Below, piece by piece: positions 13,742-25,022 of a DNA stretch of 64,000 nucleotides. The DNA comes from Phytoseiulus persimilis (lineage: Eukaryota; Arthropoda; Arachnida; Mesostigmata; Phytoseiidae), in contig CM075102.1 in NCBI GenBank assembly GCA_037576195.1, forward strand, positions 2,170,001-2,234,000, written 5' to 3'. A model generated the notes under the pieces. It saw nothing but the letters and a program-made list of their open reading frames with translations. It was not told the origin of the DNA and ran no database searches. Every line of letters begins with the position of its first letter. Position 1 is the stretch's first letter. The translations under genes and the position numbers were made by a program.

Positions 13742-14704
13742 TTGCGCACCCATTCCTCCGCCCAGCAGGAGCGAGCCGATGCTCTTGGATTGAGGCATAG
13801 AGTGGTGCCCAAACTAATTGGGACATCTCCGCGAGACACACAGCAACTGATCCTCGAAACTCGGCAGCGAATCCATTCGAACACTCGAACGGGAGGTTCC
13901 GCAAGCAGCTGTTTTGTTTACCCAGCCAGCGAGGGGCCGAAGAGAGAGACTGAAATGTTGTCTTATGGCGTTCCGCGCGAACCCCATGAGCCGAGCCTCC
14001 CGCGCTGCGCCTGTGTTCATCGCAAGACGATGAAACCTGTGATGAGAGGAAATTCAAGGAAATTCTCCTCTGCACAACACTTGGCTCAGTTCGGAGCACT
14101 GTATGACTCCGAAACATCGACGAGGAAGTGCCGCAGTCGGCGAGCCGGCCATGAGACTTGCCACCTGCTCGTCGGTTATATTATGCTGGTGAAGCGAACC
14201 CGCCTGGTTTTCCGGAAAGCGATACTTCGCTGGATCGCCTCCAGCATCTCCGACAAAGATAGGAACGAGTGCGGTGCGATGATTCGCGCCAGGTGCCATT
14301 TGTGGCTTAGTATCAAGAGAAGATTGTTGACGTCGCTGTCGACGCGTCGACATCGTCGGCGACGTCGCTTCCAATCTCTGATTGACGTCAGAGCCGCTTT
14401 CGCTCACCTCAAGAGAAGTACCGTCAGTCAGTCAGTCTGTCAGTCGGTCGGTCGGTCGGTCGGTCGGTCGGTCGGTCGGTCACGTCAGTTGGAACCCTTC
14501 TCTCTCTCGCTCGGCATTCCATTCGGTTTTTCACCGCCGTGTGTGACGCTCTCGACGCCTCTCCTCACGCTCGTCGGATCGATCGATGCGTTCATCTGCA
14601 AGCGCTCTCACTCATCGCCACACACACTCTCTGACGTAGCCGCCCTGATGAAAAACCCGATCTTCGAGCAGAAAACCGGAAACGCGGAACAGCTCTGTGG
14701 TTGA
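13742..14704 (+). other. Longest open frame in the window (320 codons), no recognised domain
   Basis: The frame stays open for 963 bases and runs through the (CGGT)n microsatellite at 14.42-14.48 kb, which it reads as repeating Ser-Val-Gly-Arg. It is rich in Arg and Ser, has no transmembrane, zinc-finger or catalytic pattern I recognise, and other frames on both strands are also open nearby. Its length is somewhat surprising, but low stop-codon density in CpG-rich DNA can produce it. I treat it as unproven. Confidence 0.15.
14422..14480. repeat. (CAGT)n/(CGGT)n tetranucleotide microsatellite
   Basis: Several CAGT units pass into about eight perfect CGGT units. Related short CGAC/CGGT tracts occur near 1.92 kb and 19.9 kb. 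Confidence 0.9.
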
Positions 14705-14753
14705 TGACTTTGGGGCAAGCGATGCCGCTCGGAAATGATTCATCATCACTGAC

Positions 14754-14780
14754 GCCGCCGCCAGCACCACCGGCGGCGGC
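14754..14780. other. Perfect GC-rich hairpin (9-bp stem)
   Basis: GCCGCCGCC and GGCGGCGGC are perfect reverse complements separated by nine bases. On the plus strand the surrounding frame reads SSSLTPPPAPPAAASVVVP, a low-complexity Pro/Ala stretch that could be part of an exon, though no domain follows. Confidence 0.6.
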
Positions 14781-15111
14781 ATCGGTTGTGGTACCACATG
14801 ACGATGGTTTTGTTTGCCGACAGAAACTCGCCAATATCAAGTGCAATGTTATTTTTTTTCACGAGAGATATCCGATGGCAAAACTGTCATCCGCGAACGA
14901 GGAATTCGACCACCTCAAGTTCGAATGCATGTCCTTGTCACATGTCGCGCTATCTGCCATGCTCTCATTCTTGAAACAAAACTGTCTCCAATTTCGGTCC
15001 GGGCGTCGACTGAAATACGATTTTCGCGAAGGCGGTGGCTGTCGTGGCCTCACTGCGCCAAGTGCTCCTAAGAGGTCCCTGTTGATCACAAATGGAACCC
15101 CATCTATTTGA

Positions 15112-18100
15112 CGCCGCAGAGAAATATGGCTGCTTCCGCTGCAGCAGCGCCGGGTTTTTAACGCTTTATCACTTTCGGCAATCGTTCCTCGCGTGAGATC
15201 CGAAACCATACGCTCCTCGGGCTTTGTTGAAAAATCAAAAGCCCGTCGCGACAGAGTTCGATGCCGCAGGATGCATCGCGGATCGCTCGTCAGCCGACGC
15301 GGGAAGTTCTTCGGTGGAGTTCTCAGCGGCTCCCTCGATTACAATTCTCGATGCCTTTCGTTGGCAAGGTCAAGGCGAGGATTGACGCAACTAACTTCTC
15401 GATCGTCCTCGTTCCCACCTGCTCTGCCCGTTCAGGTCCGGCGTCGAACGCGTCCGCGATTCGAATCGAGAGGAAAACGAAGGAAGGAAACGCATGAACA
15501 AGCGTGCGGCCAGCGGCGGTTTTCTCGGTCTCCTCAAGCGAGGTATTTTCATTCCGACTCTTGCTTGCTCACCATCAGACAGCGCCAATGTTATTGACGA
15601 CGGCGACGTCTCCGTTCCAGATGATTATGATGTCTACGTATGTATTGAAACTCTGATCATACATGCATACTAGATGAGATTTGTTCGAGCGTAGCATGTT
15701 CCAATCAAGCAGTCTGATCGTATCCGCCTAAGTGGATTCACAAATTATGTCTTCAGCGGCAGGAGCTCGAGCTCTGTCGTAACTAGCCGTTCAGCTCTTC
15801 CTGGAGTTCGAACTCTCGCAGAGTGAATCGACTCCCGTCAACTTCGATGTAGAGGAGCTTTGATCTCGGATGCCGCTCAGATTATCGACCAACTGCCCTC
15901 TCGATACTTCGGACGAGCAAGATCATTCCGAAAAAGGATCCGAAGGATAGGAACGAGCGATTGTTGAATCGACTCACAATTCTCACGGGGATAGCTACAC
16001 AGTGCTCGGAGAACAGTTCGAGTTGAGAGATCCTGTGCTCTGAAGCGTCACGCACGCCGTGGCCATGCAGGAGTTGTGAACGACGTCGAATTGTTCTTTT
16101 CCGTCTTTGTCTGCATCGATCTTCCTTGGTGCCGTCCCTGGACCTCTCTGCTCATGGGATCAAGCCAGCTCAGGATCTGCTCCGAGTTGCGTGTTCGTTC
16201 TCCGATAAGGAACTCACGGCAGCATCGGGAAAAATTCACGGCCTGGGAGGCTGTCTGCCACGACAAGCATGATCACGCGATAGGTCCCCAGCCGAATCGA
16301 CTTCTATTCACCTATTTTCGAATGTTTTCCAACGCCGCCGGGTGGCGTCCGAACCCGCTGACGATCGCAATTATGGCGCACCGAGTCTTGATGGTGGTGC
16401 ACGCTGATTGCTGACAGCCATTGTCGTAATCGACGCGATGGCTTTCCTTAGGCGTTGTCCACCTCGTTCCGCGTATTCAGAGGAATCGCGAACGACACAT
16501 GACCACCGCTTCGACTGCGATCGGTGAAAAGTATTCCGTCGTCATGGTCGTTCAGAGCAAGACGGCGCGGGCGGCTCCGAAGTTCAAATGAATTCTTTGA
16601 CACAGAAATCCCTCGTATTTTCATATCTCGGGGTTCATCCGCATAAATCTAGAAGATGGCACCATCCTCTGATTCGCCTTCGCATAAATCTGCATGAGCG
16701 TCGCTCGCGAAGAGTCACCCGCTCCGCAACGGGTTCACGTAAGTTTTCCACTCGAGAATCGCGTTTCAGTTCGATTTCACGGGACTCCTGCGGATTCGAT
16801 CGAGGAGAGCTCGTGTCCCGATTCTTTTCTCGGTTGGTCAATCTGTCTCCCCTCGGTCGGATGGGCTTGCTGGCAGAATTGGATTTCTCCGCGAGTGGTC
16901 CGCGTTCCAGACGGTCTGCGTTGGGTTGTCAAAATGGAATTGTTCCAGCGGTCGCTGTCTGCGGTGGGATCCGATGCAAAATTTATTCTGATGCAATGCC
17001 TGCGTACAGATTGACTGACCTACATCGAAATGAGCACTCGTTCACAAGCCAACCGACCAGTTATAGCTCCTCGTCGTATTTTGCAGTCCTACCCGCCCGC
17101 GACCTTCGACCGCGACCGCCTACGTAACGACGGCGAGCACCCAAGTCGGAGTCTCGTCATTTTGCCCCGATGCGTCCGAGGACGGCCAAGAGCCAGAACT
17201 CCGAGGAGACCTCGTCCATGATCCGACGATTCAACAACGATATCATCTGTCTATCATTGACGGCGGTCGTTTCTGAACCGATCATCAGGTAGCATCAGTC
17301 TGTCACGGATCGATGAGATCCGTCGCGTGACTTCTGTTTCTTCCATTCGCGCATAGCTTGGTCAAACTCCCGCGTGAAGATCCCGAAGGATCAGCTCGAC
17401 CTCACTTCGGATCGATGGACTCCTGGTCGACTTCGGGCTCACTTCTGACCTCCGAGTTTCGGATAGGGCTGCCCGTGGCTCACAGGCCCCACTTTTTAGG
17501 CAGCCGGATTGGTGAGCTATTCTGAGTTCGCTCGAACTAGCCGGTTGGACTCAGCGCCGCAGCCACTACCGCTCACTCTGCGACTGAATGACAGATCGCT
17601 TCATTGGCATTGTTCTCTCTTGTTATTATCGATGCAACGCGAGCAACCATCAATCAGCGAACAGTGACTACGTTCCGAGTTCCGGAACATCGGAGTATGA
17701 AAGAGAGTTAAGCGCCTCCGCGGGAAGCGATTGTACCCGTTGATCTGAACTTCATCCGCTCTGTCACCGGGTCGGAAAGTTTCAGGGCACGAGGCTTTCT
17801 ACAGAGAGCTCCCTTTCTGCCGACTCCGTTGACGTCTGAGCCGTGTAGAGTCGATGATTCAACAGTAATTCGCGACTGATTCCATTCCCAGCGCAGCAGC
17901 GAACGAAGCGATCGAGGGTTTGCATGATCTCCCTCGCTCCTGTTCCCACAACAAGGTGCGACTCATTGAAACTTGGATCCCTGGCAGCACTGAGAGCTCT
18001 GAGACGCGAAAACGGCTCGAATCATGTCACGCGATCCGCGGCGTCTCTCAAGCGCGAATCCGCCGGGAGGCTTAAACTCGTTCGCCCATTCAGGCCCACG

Positions 18101-18590
18101 TTCGCCTTTAGGAGTCATTCGTTGATCGAAGACTCAGTTCGTTCCGTGGTCACACGATCCGCACGAGGCGCATCGCATTGTCGGTTGAAACTGGATTCTG
18201 ATTCCTCCATCGAACTCGACAACCTCAAACCACGGATGAGACCGCAGGGAAAAGAGCAGCTCTCGAGTGGAGTTTCGTAAACCGCCAGCGATCACATATC
18301 TTCCGCACCGCTCCGAGCTCGTCAACGATTATTGCGAATCCGATATCCAGAGTTGTCAAGCGAAACGATCCCCCTCATCCTGTCGAGTTTCTCGAGGATC
18401 AGTAGGGACAGAAATAGACATCAATGAGCATGGATGTCGTTCACAAGTTTGGATTTTAGAGGATTAGGTGGATTTGTCGTGACTACTGCCTCTTAACAAC
18501 CGAACAATTCGACGGGATGCTCGCGCGCGCCACCAGCACCAACTCATCGCTGATCCGTTCCGCTCGCGTCTTTTCTCAAATGAATCGATT
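15112..18590. other. Stretch with no recognisable gene
   Basis: I found no domain, no exon-intron pattern and no mobile-element ends here. Short open frames on both strands look like chance. Confidence 0.45.
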
Positions 18591-19079
18591 CAGTGTCCTC
18601 AACATTCACGCACGAAGGCGGGAATTTCGATGACGAGCCTCCTCGGAAGCCGACCGAGCAGTCACCTGGTCGACGGAAAGAGCCGGTGAGCGGCTCGCTT
18701 CTCCACGCACGGAGTCGACCAGTCAGCGCGTCTTGCGGCCCAGGAGGAAAATCACGTCACGCCGAAAGTGGCGCCGTTCACTTAGAGTGGGCACTCCCAA
18801 CACGGAACAGGAGAACGAGAACATAACTCACCTTGTTGAAGCGTTGCCGTCCAGCGAATCCGGTTCGAATTCCTCCGGTACTCAAGGCTTGTGTGAGTTC
18901 AAGTCCTCGACAGACTTCCGTTCCGACCGTCCACTTTATGTTGCGCTTGACGCTTTGTTCTAGTCGATAACCATCATGATTCCGGAGTGAACGCTCCGCG
19001 TTCCGTGAACTGAGCGCGGTCTCGAAACCGCCATCGTTTCGCCCAGCACGGCGCGGATCTGCTTTTACCTTGCCCGTCG

Positions 19080-20370
19080 TTGTCGTCGTCTTTTTGTCAC
19101 TCTCGCAGTACTACAGCGGTAGCGACGACGACGACAGCGGCAGCGGCGGCCAAACAACAGGAGTAGCTGCAATAGCACACTTTGCGAGTGTGGTTGGTGG
19201 TGGTGGTAACCGTCACCGGTGTAGGAACGGTGGCCACCTTAGCACTGTCTGACAACGACTACAAGACGGTGGCGGCAGCGGCGGCGGTGGCGGCAGCAGC
19301 AGCAGCAGCAGTAACGTTGACGATGAGAATGACACTGACACCTTCACGACCACCACCACGAGCACGACTAACAACACCAGCAAGATGAGGAAGAACAACA
19401 ACAGTAGGAGCCGCCGCTACCGTTGCAGTGGCGAGCGCAGCACACCAAATCCAACGAACACTAGGAGAAGAAGATACAGATGAGGAACATAGCCGAAAAT
19501 TCTTCCACCTCTGGCAGCATTGGTCTGCTGTCGATGGTTGTTTTGTTTCGTCGGATGATTTCAAGTTGCCGCAACCATCCACCACCACAGGGACCAAGCC
19601 GGTGGTTCTAGCCCTCTGGACGACGTTCTCCTGCTTGCCGGATCTGCCAAGCTGCTTTCTGTGTCCACGATGATGCCAAAGAGTGAGTGGGCAAGTGAGT
19701 GAGCGAGCGAGTGAGTGAGTGAGTGAGCAGGAAGGCAGACAGCCAACTAACCTACCAGCCAGCCGGGCAACCAGTCAGTCGGATGGACAGTTGACGCTGG
19801 GGTGGCGGGCACTCGGTTGATGGGTTGACGGGCAGGCGGGTGGCCGGCGGGCGGGCGGCCAGGCGGACTGTTACTCGGTAGTTCTGCCGACGGGAAGCCG
19901 CTGTGTTCGAACCGACCGACCGACCAACCAGCCAACCAGCCAGCCAACGGGGAACGAGCGTGGACGACGACAAGATTTCGGTCGTGGACGAGCCAGCCAC
20001 TTCCAGACAATCCTCGGCTCGAATGCTTTTCACTGACGCTCGCTCCACTCCTCACACACACTCTAGTACCAGCAACAGAGCAACAGCAGCAGCATCGGCA
20101 TCAGCACCACACACTCATACGGCCACTACTCGCTCACGCAGGCAGGCAGGCAGCCAGCCACCCAGGCCAGTCGGGCAGTGAGACATACAGACCAACCAAC
20201 CGACCGACGTAGACACACATACTGGCGCGCAGACGCACACATACAACTCCACCGCACAGACGACGCACACACGCGCGCGGTTCGCGCAGCCACACTTGCA
20301 CACAGAGAGAACGGGAGATCGGGACGGCCAGACCGACAACGCAGCACACACACAACACACACCCACGTCG
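19080..20370. repeat. Microsatellite-dense region
   Basis: CAG/CGG-type triplets lie at about 19.26-19.32 kb, GAGT/GAGC repeats at 19.68-19.73 kb, CCGA/CCAA/CCAG repeats at 19.9-19.95 kb and CA-rich DNA at 20.05-20.37 kb. All frames here translate to low-complexity protein. It precedes the possible 5' exon at 20,425. Confidence 0.8.
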
Positions 20371-20424
20371 GATCTATGAAACGGGTGAACGGAAGTGGGC
20401 CGTTCTTCGGGGAACAGTAGCGCG

Positions 20425-20544
20425 ATGGATTTCTCGTTTCTTGGGAGTGAATCGCTGGAGGAGCCTCGAGTGAAACGGAAGATGAAATCCGCGGTAAATG
20501 ATCCCGGAGAATATGATGATGATGATGATTTCTGCCGATTGTAA
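20425..20544 (+). CDS. Possible 5' coding exon or 39-aa small ORF, acidic and lysine-rich
   Basis: An ATG in fair context (gcgcgATGG) opens a 39-codon frame beginning MDFSFLGSESLEEPRVKRKM and ending in an aspartate run (GEYDDDDD) encoded by a GAT repeat. A good splice donor (GCG|GTAAAT) at 20494 would end a first exon after 23 codons, before the aspartate run. It directly follows about 1.9 kb of microsatellite-rich, CpG-rich DNA of the kind often found around promoters. I do not recognise the protein and found no continuing exon, so this may be the start of a gene whose other exons lie far away, or chance. Confidence 0.28.
   Translation: MDFSFLGSESLEEPRVKRKMKSAVNDPGEYDDDDDFCRL
20511..20529. 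repeat. (GAT)n microsatellite
   Basis: Consecutive GAT units; in the 20,425 frame they encode an aspartate run. Confidence 0.75.
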
Positions 20545-21582
20545 GAAGGCGGGGCGTTCCTATGTCAGTATCTCACAATACGGCATGGAATGGAACTGTG
20601 AGGATGCTATTTCGATCGAAACTCTTTCCAGAGAATCACCATCTTTCCTCCCACCCTGATGGCAGCAAGGAGTTCTGATCACTTGGCTTGAGAGAGCTTG
20701 AGATGTCTGGAAAAGCTAGAAGCTCGCATCAGATGCTCACACGATACCATCGATTATCGCTCCGAATGGCACTTCACCAAGTTGGGCCGCTGAACAACCC
20801 GAAGTAGAATCATGAATGAGAATCGAGAGAATCACAATTTCATGCGTCCAGATCAGATCATCAATTTTCAATCGTACCAACTCTCAGCCGCACTCCTGCG
20901 CCCAAGCGAGCGCAAGCGGATATTCTCCGAGCAGAGCCCCTCAAATTCAAACCTCGGCGCGTTCCCGACGCTCTCCCACATCCTACCAAGGAGGCGACTG
21001 TGACGTAATGGGGGTCAAAAGAACGGCTCGTTCCCGCTCCTCTGCTCTGGGAAATCTGCCTACTACACAAAATTGATATAAAGCTGGATCTAAGATCAGT
21101 TTTGGTTCTCCAACCCAAGTGCATCGTATCGTAGACGCGATTCGAATCGTGAGGGGCCAAGACAATGTGCTGGGGAACACCGCGCGGAGAAGTAACCCGT
21201 TTTCTGAGAGCTGAGATGCTGGAAATCGCGAAACTTCTTGGGTATTCACCCGGAAATGAGCCGAGCAGTCGATTTTCCTCGGTTCCGCCAACGACGTAGG
21301 GTTTCCTCCGAGGAGGGCTCTCCTCCACCTCGAAATTGGTTCCCACTGCTTCTGTTTGAGCCGCCTCTGCCTTTGAGTCCTCGTGGAGGCAGCTCGATAG
21401 GCCCATGAGAGATCCAAATAGCGCTCGAAGACTTGAACTTCCAGGCGGTGATGTGGCGAATGAGGTGGGCATCGATGAAACGCTGAAACGTCAAAATTCT
21501 ACTCAATACTGCCGGACTCTGATTGCTCTCCAAGTCCTCGAGAATGACGGCCAGAGGTCGAATCAGGCCAATCCCGAGGTCA

Positions 21583-21762
21583 TCTGGAAGCACCATGGAA
21601 GAACATCGGAATGACGTGCTGGCGCACAATGACGAGGAATTTGTTCCCATCAGTGTCTCGCTTCATGTTCACACGCCCATCATAGCTCTGATCCGTCAGC
21701 TCGCGGCGGATGTAGGCACCTCTCAACAAACTCCAGATAGAGGCTTCGTTCTCCTTGTTTCC
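21583..21762 (-). other. Protein-like minus-strand block of unknown origin
   Basis: Read on the minus strand, 60 codons free of stops include SIWSLLRGAYIRRELTDQ and FLVIVRQHVIPMFFHG, which look like a folded protein. It begins immediately after CTTAG, a possible splice acceptor. Other minus frames below it (to about 21,390) also look protein-like but are shifted. The plus strand is open here too, so strand is not settled. I do not recognise the family. Confidence 0.25.
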
Positions 21763-21799
21763 CTAAGTAATGAAATATTACGAAACTCTCGCTCTCGCC

Positions 21800-21840
21800 C
21801 TCTCTCTCTCTTCATCCTCTCTCTCTCTCTCTAGCTCTCT
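21800..21840. repeat. (CT)n microsatellite
   Basis: Imperfect CT dinucleotide tract. Confidence 0.8.
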
Positions 21841-21953
21841 CGTCCATAGTCACGGGTCACGGAGAAGTACAAGAGCACATCTTTGCAAGCTAAGTCAAAG
21901 GGCTAGGGAGCATCAGTCATACCGCGTTCAGTGTACCTGACCGCCCTATATAA

Positions 21954-22725
21954 CGTCTGAGGGTTCAGACATCTTGGACAGTGGCGCGATCGATGATCCC
22001 CGACAGTGCTCATCGGGAAGCTTTGTTCTCTGACGAAGGCAGACGATTCGTTGCTACTGCGTTATCCGAGAGGGCACCGGAATTCGCCTCGAGATGCTCT
22101 ATGCGAACTCTTAGAGCTTGTCAACCGTTTCTCCAGGAATGCCCCTTAGAGATCATGGGTCAAGTGTCCGGGACGGCTTGGGAAATATCTTCCGGTATTG
22201 AGTGGACTCTCTTCGAAATCATGGAATACCGACCGCTTCCATCCAACATGATGAACGGGAATGGTATCATCTTGCGAAAATCAGCGTGTCTTGATATCAA
22301 TTCACACTGGGATGGGCTACCATGACCTTGCTGGTTCGACACACTACAATCGAATGGAGCATTTCTTCTCCCCCAGATTTCCTCCTCAAGGATTTCCATG
22401 TTCCAAATGTCCAAGAGGCTGACGACCAATCTCTCTGTTATGTCATACATAAATCCAGTTTGATATCTTCAACATGCGGAAGGCTTCGCTACAGAGACTT
22501 CAATGACACCGGATTAGACGAAGAAATCATGCAGACTTCTGTCGCAATGTCGGCCACGCGAGAAACTACCTCAAGCCGCTGCTTGACTATCCTCAATGCA
22601 TTGAACCGTACGCCGTCCCCGCATTTCCAACGTTATTCCTGGCGTATCGGTCTGACAATATTTATGAGGGCGATAAAGCCTCCGTTGTTCCAAAGGGAAC
22701 TACCGTTTTACGCAGACTAATATAA
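21954..22725 (+). pseudogene. Decayed protein-coding relic, origin unknown
   Basis: One plus-strand frame reads convincingly protein-like from 21,954 through a TGA at 22323-22325 and a second TGA at 22461-22463. It then meets a TAG at 22515-22517, after which the adjacent frame continues to a TAA at 22723-22725. Blocks such as EISSGIEWTLFEIMEYR, LLPQISSSRISMFQMSKRL and YAVPAFPTLFLAYRSDN have the composition of a compact globular protein. Three stops and one frame change show it is broken. No RT, transposase or integrase motif is visible. It could be a captured viral gene, a transposon gene or a host gene relic; I cannot decide. Confidence 0.35.
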
Positions 22726-23066
22726 ATCGAGAGCTGGGGCACTTGTCATCCAGCTCACAGAATCCACTGTTTTCGATCACAAGGACGCTGCAACGGAATT
22801 CTCGTCTCCAAAGTGACTGCGCTCAAGTGAATGCACCGCGAACAGCGGAAAGGCGGTGAAAAATAATCTGTCGAATGATCTCGTCATCAAATGAAGATTA
22901 ACGTCATTCTGAATTCCCCGAAGGAGGAAACGATAAGCATGCGGAATTCAACAACAAATATGCAAGACCCGAAGAACCGATTTGTGCACAAAAAACACAT
23001 TCTTCTTGTCTAGACATTGCTTCGTTACATTTATACATCGAGAATGGCTGAACCGCGGAACGTGTT

Positions 23067-24194
23067 TCAGTCGTCGGTTCGTTGACGCATATTACTCCGG
23101 TTAGCTTTCCGTTTGAAGCCGCCAAATGCTTTTTTGACGTCCGACTCGTTGACGTCCGTCGAGCTCTCACTCGCGTCCAGGGTGACCTCCTTCACGCCAA
23201 ACTTGCTTTTTCTAATTTTGACTGGAGGTGGTAGCGGTATGTCCTCCAAATCGGGTTCCCCATCGACCTCATCTTCCTGGAAAGGGTTAAAAGACAAGCT
23301 AGACCTCCACGCGGGGGATCGGTGGTTTGAATGGTCGTGAACGTGTGGAGCGTTATCGTTCTCATCGCTCGTTTTTCAGAGATCAAATCGATTGGATGGA
23401 GAACGTTTTCCACAACACCTCCACTGTTTTGAGACTGAACACTGGTTCAGTTCTTACCTCTCTTTTGAGCGGAACGTTCTTCACAGATACAGTAACCCAG
23501 CCTCCTGCGACGCCTTTGGTCTCATCAGGGGTTCTGATAGTTTCGTACGGTTTCGGCATCGCATAAGCCGGGGCTGCGATACTCTCGGACCTGTCGGGTT
23601 GATCCAGGGCCGCTTGGGCGCGCTCTTCCTCTCTCTTCTTCATGATCCGTTTGAAATCCTGTTTGTCCTGTTCCCCTGCGAGATAACCAGCCATTCGTGA
23701 GACCTTAGAAAGCAAGCGGGCGCCGAAGATGGAAAACTTTTACCCCACGATGGTGATCACGGTCTCTTCCAGAACACTCAGCCTCACCTATAGAAGATCC
23801 ATCTTTTTTAATTGCTTCGAGCGCGGCCTTCTCGATGGCGGCCATCTGCTCCTCGTAAGCAGTCCGTTCGGCGTGAATTTCCGCGCCTTTCTTCGCGGTT
23901 GCCGCCAAGCGTTTGGTGACATTTTCTTTGTGCCGCTTACCCTGGACGGACGGGAAACTCTCTTTATGCTTTGTTGCTGAACCCGAGATCAAGGCATTCA
24001 GCCTTCCTTCTTAATCTGTTGATTCTGCGAGAACTGTCTCTGTATGCCATGAGAGAATTCTGCTGCTCGAGGCGCGAAGTCGATTACGGGCTACGCACCT
24101 GTTCATGAACTAGAATAACAGTCTTGTCGTCACTGATGTAGCACTTGCAGGCGTCGCAGTACTTTTTAGGGGTTGCAATCCAGTACTCCGACAT
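23067..24194 (-). CDS. WBP4: WW domain-binding protein 4 (FBP21)-like spliceosomal protein, 4 exons
   Basis: Exons on the minus strand are 24194-24099, 23941-23788, 23675-23458 and 23276-23067. All junctions are GT-AG and the phases agree (0, 1, 0), giving 225 aa. The N-terminus starts MSEYWIATPKKYC and carries a U1C/matrin-type zinc finger with C13, C16, H30 and H36, followed by the family signature GKRHKENVTKRL and a charged helix rich in A, E and K (about 45-107). A short Pro/Gly-Trp segment lies near 124-146. The C-terminus ends FKRKANRSNMRQRTDD, matching the basic RQRGDD-like tail of vertebrate WBP4. In that family the protein belongs to the early spliceosome. Vertebrate WBP4 is about 376 aa with two central WW domains; this model has none, and the introns encode none. 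Alternative: an unrecognised extra exon. Identity is firm from both termini. Confidence 0.87.
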
Positions 24195-25022
24195 AGTTAG
24201 TCCTTCGAGGGAGGTGGTCAGCTGTAAGCGATTTAAATCAATAATTGGCATGCAGCTCCGCAGAGGAGGCGAACAATGGATAGGAGAGAGATCGTACTCG
24301 TAGGCTCAGCATATCGACCGAGCCGGAACGTGTCGCACTCACTAAGTGGCAGAAGGTCTCCGGAAACTCATTAGGCGAGCCAACTCTGCGGAGCTCGTTC
24401 GCTCTGGTAGGGATGGGTCGTTCCGCCTTCAGCTCAGACTTCTGACAAACTCTCTTTTAAAGCCAAGATTGCTTTTGTTTGTGATTGGTGGAACTTCGTC
24501 TGCTGTTTTGAAGCCTATGATGAGCACTAGTTTTGACTCGGGCTGTCATGGTGAAAACGTTTCCCTGAGTTGCGAAAGACGTGTCAGTCAAGCATCACAT
24601 ATCACTGATACCTATGAATTAGAAGTTTCGAATCCAGTCGGCTACCTGGGGAGAGCTCCGGGAATCCGAGGCGAGTCGGCGCGGGTCCACCGTGTGCGAT
24701 GTGAAAATCTCAGTAGATTCTTTCAGAGCTTCGTATCACTGCGGAGAAACAACTCCGCGCATCGTCAAATTACAACCCCTCTTTGTTGGACCCCTCGGCT
24801 CTCAGAATAGTCACAGGAAGCTTGATTAAGAATCACGCCGTATCATCACCAACCGCCCGAGACGTCGAAGGATCACTTCATCATTGCTCTCCCAGTAAAT
24901 AAAAACATAACCTGATTTTTGACGTCTCTCTCACCTGTGTTCGATATTCGCGGCCTCTGAAACTCGTTATCGGATAAAACTGCTGTGAGCCAGGATAGAG
25001 AGCTCATGCGCTGCCGGGTACT
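24195..25022. promoter_or_regulatory. Divergent intergenic region between WBP4-like and METTL14
   Basis: The two genes point away from each other and their start codons are separated by 828 bp, so both core promoters, or one bidirectional promoter, should lie here unless either gene has an upstream non-coding exon. I see no TATA box I would trust. A plus-strand open frame fills 24346-24810, but it has no recognisable domain and is probably chance. A short upstream ATG frame (25006-25035) overlaps the METTL14 start. Confidence 0.45.

Noticed and set aside
18960-20400. Real low-complexity proteins in the microsatellite region
   Set aside because: Every frame translates to simple repeats on both strands, as expected from the DNA repeats alone.
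20861-21472. 203-codon minus-strand frame
   Set aside because: No recognised domain; overlapping minus frames are also open, so composition is the simpler explanation.
24346-24810. 154-codon plus-strand frame between WBP4-like and METTL14
   Set aside because: No domain, no splice context, and it lies in the shared upstream region of two confident genes.
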